Shown here piece by piece: positions 60,528-64,000 of a stretch of 64,000 nt of DNA (position 1 is its first letter; each line of letters begins with the position of its first letter). The position numbers and the translations under genes were made by a program. The stretch spans positions 9,988,494 through 10,052,493 of the forward strand of contig OW121853.1 of the NCBI GenBank assembly GCA_933228895.1, given 5' to 3'. This DNA comes from Platycnemis pennipes (lineage: Eukaryota > Arthropoda > Insecta > Odonata > Platycnemididae). Under the pieces are notes generated by a model that searched no databases, was not told the DNA's origin, and saw only the letters and a list, made by a program, of their open reading frames with translations.

Positions 60528-62049
60528 AATGCCGATCTTCGAAACCTAGTCTCGGTTCAAGCTGTGTGATAGGATGAAAAAGTTTAAAACTTCTCTACCT
60601 CACTTTGAAAATAAATAAATCCATAATTACCTTTAGTGATCAATGGCAAAAATTCGTAAAGACGAATGCTTGCTTATTGTTCAACCGATATCTTTATCTA
60701 CAAAATGAACTCTTGCATATTTTTCAGATTAGAATATAACCTGATTAAGTTGATGCATTCCTCGATTTCAATTACGCGTGGGTGGGTGGGCGGGTAAGAC
60801 CGTCGTGCAAATACCTCCACGTTGTGAGCTCTGGAAATTTTTTCCTAGATTCATTACCCTTGTTGAGAGAGATTTGTTAAAATAGGCTAAATCCTACACA
60901 GTCAGGTAGTTTTTCTCTATATCCTACATGATGACGGTATATAATTTTCATTTCAAATGATTGTTTCGTAAATGTTCTTCCAGCTGCTTGATTATCTAAT
61001 AATAATTAGATCAACGACGGAAGACGCGTGCAAGATGAATTTTGCTCCGCTCGCGGCGAGGGGGCAAGAGATGCGAGTGGCCTGCTGCTCGTCGCGTTGC
61101 CTATCCACGCGCAACCACGCCCTCGAAATAAGCTATTTGTGGCTTAACGGTTGCAGATAATTCCAAACGGACGAATTTTTCTTTCAAAAGGGTTGCAACT
61201 CGTCCAAATACATGGGGATTCTCTGTAAAATCCACCCAAATTTTCGACTCCCTCCCCATAAATGGCAACGGCACGAGAGTAGACCTAGAGGTCCAAAATA
61301 GTTTGGGCCGAATTCTGAGCCACTTTAGCAACTTTTTCCAGTAGCCAAGTTTCACCGCGAAAAATTGATTTTATTGTCCCACCCTATTGTTTTCCCCCCT
61401 GCCATTATCATGCACCGTTCTCCTACAAATGAAGGGACAACGAGCAGAAAAAATAAGTAGGTAAATGAATGAAATAGGTGAAATATGGATATTGAGAGGA
61501 AGGTGTGAGTGTTAATTTTAGGGAAGGGGAAACGGGTGTAAAGGAAATGTAATGAGACTATATTTATTGATATTAGATGTCTATGCGAGGTGTAATTGGG
61601 ATATAGATGAATGTACTGTAAAATATTAGAGAAATATTTTAAAATTTTCCAGCATGTACGTTTTGGCATATCGTATACCCAATCCAATAGGAAGAAAAAT
61701 GATAATGCTCCTCCAGGGGTGTTGGTTTCCTAGTCGTATTTCTATCGACCTGGCTACCACCGCTGGCGAAATCTTATGTAAATACAGTTAGTAGGGTATG
61801 CAATAAGACAGGTGAAGAGAGAGAAAAGTTTCATTGTATCATTAATTGCCAAATTTAGAGAAATAGAGTTAACCTATGGTTGCTGAATTATACAAGATCA
61901 TTTGTTAAAAAAAACTCAGACCGCAAGCATCAAAATATGGTGTGGTACCAATAGCAAAATATTAAGGATAAAGACATAAAAGAAACGGCCTCATTTTTTA
62001 ATAGTTTTTTCAGCAGCGGTTTTATCTTCTGTAAGAAGTCATTGCAGGC
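60528..62049. other. Unassigned, with a GC-richer patch at 61.0-61.3 kb
   Basis: 61,015-61,370 is GC-richer. Its minus strand has an 84-codon frame (LLKWLRIRPKLFWTSRSTLV) that feels repeat-like, but I cannot name a family. The rest shows nothing. Confidence 0.4.
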
Positions 62050-62084
62050 GTGACCTTGTGGAGGTTTTCAATATGCATAGTAAA

Positions 62085-62160
62085 ACGCAATGGAAATATT
62101 CCACACTAATTTAATGATAGTCGACCCGGGTTTCGGCAACTCAGTGCCATTTTCAAGGTA
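62085..62160 (-). ncRNA. Hammerhead-like motif in the Penelope-like terminal region
   Basis: Read on the minus strand: stem GGCA/TGCC (62,135-62,148, loop ACTCAG on the plus strand), then GAAA (62,131-62,134), a self-complementary ACCCGGGT (62,124-62,131) that could act as a short stem III, and a GTC. The expected CTGATGA box is degraded to CTTGAAA. The flanking TCGACC-GGTTTCGG and TTCCACA are shared with the inverted repeat at 24.3 kb. The core as read is antisense to the RT ORF. Catalysis is doubtful in this copy. Confidence 0.35.
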
Positions 62161-62264
62161 CATAGTCCTGTGGCGGTTGGGTATATATAGGTTCAAGGCG
62201 GGAAGGGGAGGAGGTGAAAGTGAAAGAACTGTGATGCCTCCCTTTGTAAAGAATCACTCGGGAA

Positions 62265-62551
62265 GGAGCAAATAGCCGCGGACATCGTATCCAACGCAGC
62301 TCAACAACACCATCGCCATCCGAATGCTTCGTTCCAGCGTGCAATTCACAGTGTGAAAGAAGCAGCAGCGGAATCGCACCTCGTGTTCACTAAAGCCGAT
62401 AAGGGTAAAAGTATAGTGCGAGTTAAATGAATGTGATTATATTAATAAGTGCGAGGATTTTTTAAAAATTCAGGAATTTGTGATACTGCAACGAGACCCC
62501 ACATCAAATTTCCAAAAGCAACCTAAAACTACTTAGGCCAAATGTAATACG
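62265..62551 (+). pseudogene. N-terminal part of the Penelope-like ORF
   Basis: VKEAAAESHLVFTKADKGKS (about 62,350-62,410) carries the KADKG motif that precedes the RT fingers in Penelope-like proteins. CEDFLKIQEFVILQRDPTSN (about 62,450-62,510) follows after frame changes. Several stops interrupt it, whereas the next part is open. Confidence 0.75.
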
Positions 62552-63219
62552 GTGATTAGTGAAACGGATAGCTGGCGTCTACTAAATATGAACCCATTAC
62601 CGCGTAGATTTGATGGTCTTCCTAAGACCCACAAGTTCAACATACCCATCCGACCTGTGGTTTCGCATGTTACAGAACCATGTCATATAGTAGCCGTAAA
62701 AGTGGATATGTTGTTGAGAAATTATTCTGCATTCTGTGCCAAATACTGCGTAAGAAATTCAATGGAACTCGCCAACAAACTGTCTGATATTACACCCCCA
62801 CTCAATGGAAAACTGGTATCCTTCGATGTGTCTAATCTATTTACTTTGATCCCTCCAGCTGAGGCATCCAACATTGCCCTTAACTTGGTTAAAAAGACTA
62901 TTAGTGACCAAAAAATTACCTATAGCCTCAAAGCCCTTATAGATTTATGTTTAAACCAAAATTATTTTCTTTTTAACGGACGTTTTTACCAGCATTTGAC
63001 GGACCTTGCCATGGGATCACAGATTTCACCAATCCTGGCAGAAATCTTCATGAACTATTTAGAATTGCAACTCTTCGAATCATTATAACCACTCACTAAA
63101 AACGTTAATTACTGGTTTAGATACGTGGATGATATTATTTGTATGTGGACAGGCAACAAGCGACAGCTAGATGCTTTTTTGGTTTTATTGAATTATTTAC
63201 ATAAAAATACTAATTTTCT
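62552..63219 (+). pseudogene. Penelope-like reverse transcriptase core, one in-frame stop
   Basis: Copies element RNA in a Penelope-type mechanism. The open part to 63,088 has GLPKTHKFNIPIRPVVSHV (RT fingers), LVSFDVSNLFTLIPP with the motif A aspartate, and AMGSQISPILAEIFMNYLE (motif B). Reading on in the same frame through the single TAA at 63,086-63,088 gives NYWFRYVDDIICMW (about 63,107-63,148), the catalytic YVDD box. One nonsense codon therefore separates the palm motifs. A frameshift near 63,215 leads into the next piece. Confidence 0.9.
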
Positions 63220-63537
63220 TTGGAATTTGGTGGTAATGAGATATACTTCTTAGACTTAACTTTTAGTGTTACAAAGGGCTTCTGTGAATTTTCTGTTTAT
63301 CGTAAGCCAAGCTATACTGACACGATAATCCTGAGTGACTCACATCATCACCATATTCATAAGCCAGCCGCCTTGAGGGTAATGGCTCATAGCCTGGTGA
63401 ATATAACCATGCCCCATTGTAATCACGACAAAGACCGGTCGAAAATTTATGCGATTGCCACCAGGAATGGTTATACACAGGCCCGGGTCAATAGAGTGAT
63501 TGAAATGTGGAAAAATCTAAAGCTAAACACTCTTTAA
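63220..63537 (+). pseudogene. Penelope-like RT thumb and linker
   Basis: The 105-codon frame contains EIYFLDLTFSV and YRKPSYTDTII, the conserved FLD and YRKPT-type stretch that follows the YVDD box in Penelope-like RTs. It then reads RVMAHSLVNITMPH (usually the region leading to the linker). It joins the previous piece by a frameshift and the next by another between 63,537 and 63,569. Confidence 0.88.
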
Positions 63538-63568
63538 CTGTCCTCTCCCCGGAGAATAGAGTAAAGAA

Positions 63569-63943
63569 ATGTTACCCATTGCCTTTTATCCGGCACACAA
63601 ACTCGAAAAACTTATTTCCGACAAACATAGTAGAGTGTCATTTTATAATTTAGGTACTGTGGGTAAAATCCTTTTTAACTCTAAAGACAGATGCGCGAAA
63701 GAAGACCAAAGTGGAGTGTATAAACTGAAGTGCGAAGACTGTGGCATTTGTTATATTGGCAAAACTGGACGGAAATTCAGAGACCGAGTGAAAGAACATG
63801 GAATATCCTATATAAATAACAATAGTAACTCAAAATTTGCAAAACATTTATGTTGCAACAATCATTTTAGTAATTTTAAATACGAAATTTTACACACTGG
63901 TATTGACAAAGGCTATAAACTGGATTTTTTTAGTGAAGTTTGA
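63569..63943 (+). pseudogene. Penelope-like GIY-YIG endonuclease domain
   Basis: Would nick target DNA. GVYKLKCEDCGICYIGKTGR contains the paired G-V-Y and Y-I-G elements, and RDRVKEH supplies the conserved arginine and histidine. CKxEDQ-type spacing with two upstream cysteines (C-x2-C within LKCEDCG) and CCNNHF after it suggest the metal-binding cysteines often seen in this nuclease. The domain is open to its stop at 63,943, but the upstream frame breaks mean the copy cannot make the whole protein. Presence of this domain separates it from endonuclease-lacking Penelope relatives. Confidence 0.9.
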
Positions 63944-64000
63944 AATTGTTAATTCTGAAAATATTTTATGTAATGACCATGTAACTTTCGCCGCCCATTC

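Larger units (their letters stand above)
62050..63943 (+). mobile_element. Penelope-like retroelement with RT and GIY-YIG endonuclease, lightly broken
   Basis: An element of the Penelope type: a terminal region at 62,050-62,250, then a plus-strand coding region from about 62,260 with the N-terminal KADKG motif, RT and C-terminal GIY-YIG nuclease ending at 63,943. It is close to complete, but the 3' terminal repeat would fall beyond or at the window end. Breaks are few: stops in the N-terminal stretch, one stop before the RT YVDD box, and about two frameshifts. Confidence 0.92.

Noticed and set aside
61101..61355. 84-codon minus frame LLKWLRIRPKLFW...
   Set aside because: It feels repetitive but I cannot name the family or define ends. 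Mentioned only in the unassigned stretch.
1..64000. CRISPR arrays, bacterial operons, rRNA genes or viral structural genes
   Set aside because: No regular spacer-repeat arrays, Shine-Dalgarno-led gene series, rRNA signature or viral capsid/envelope coding was seen. All RT-bearing sequences fit non-LTR or Penelope-like elements.

Overview
This window reads as nuclear DNA from an arthropod, most likely an insect. It is AT-rich and has no bacterial-style operons, no long uninterrupted host reading frame, no rRNA and no convincing intact tRNA. Almost everything recognisable is transposable-element DNA at different stages of decay. The element set is typical of insect genomes: RTE-like non-LTR elements with short-tandem-repeat tails, Jockey/CR1-like elements, an R4/Dong-like element, a Penelope-like element and a mariner. 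I found no host gene that I can defend, and species cannot be determined from this.

Layout. 0-3.1 kb: unassigned AT-rich DNA. 3.1-6.4 kb (minus), 6.85-9.5 kb (plus) and 10.6-14.0 kb (minus): three long decayed copies of one RTE-like retrotransposon. The same family recurs as 5'-truncated plus-strand pieces at 28.9-30.1, 30.8-32.1 and 55.4-56.3 kb, and a related family lies at 42 kb (minus). Its 3' end carries a CAATCCTAGGATTG palindrome overlapping the ORF stop, then a (TGA)n tail. 22.4-23.2 kb (minus) and 35.7-37.5 kb (plus) are two copies of a Jockey/CR1-like element. The second keeps an uninterrupted 518-codon RT ORF with its catalytic residues. Short 3'-end scraps of the same family lie at 33.5, 34.4 and 37.9 kb. 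47.1-48.4 kb is a complete-length (1,293 bp) mariner with TIRs and a TA duplication but a broken transposase. 57.9-59.4 kb is a decayed gene of a transposon-like family with a GCDGTN motif. 59.56-60.5 kb is an R4/Dong-like 3' piece lying between two (ATT)n tracts. 62.05-63.94 kb is a Penelope-like element with RT and GIY-YIG endonuclease, broken by few mutations.

Small structured elements are the most interesting part. A 72-bp near-perfect inverted repeat at 24.3 kb is homologous to the terminal region of the Penelope-like element at 62.1 kb, and both carry hammerhead-ribozyme-like cores. A perfect 33-bp palindrome abuts a truncated LINE scrap at 34.48 kb. A foldback MITE at 51.3 kb has 52-bp arms and a likely TAA duplication. 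A small TIR-bearing hairpin element is inserted in an RTE copy at 29.3 kb. A Jockey-like fragment is nested in another RTE copy at 30.9 kb with a recognisable target-site duplication.

The genes do not work together as a pathway. The region is a layered record of insertions. The relative order can be read in places: RTE copies came first, then the nested Jockey-like piece and the small hairpin element. The CR1-like ORF at 36 kb and the Penelope-like element are the least decayed.
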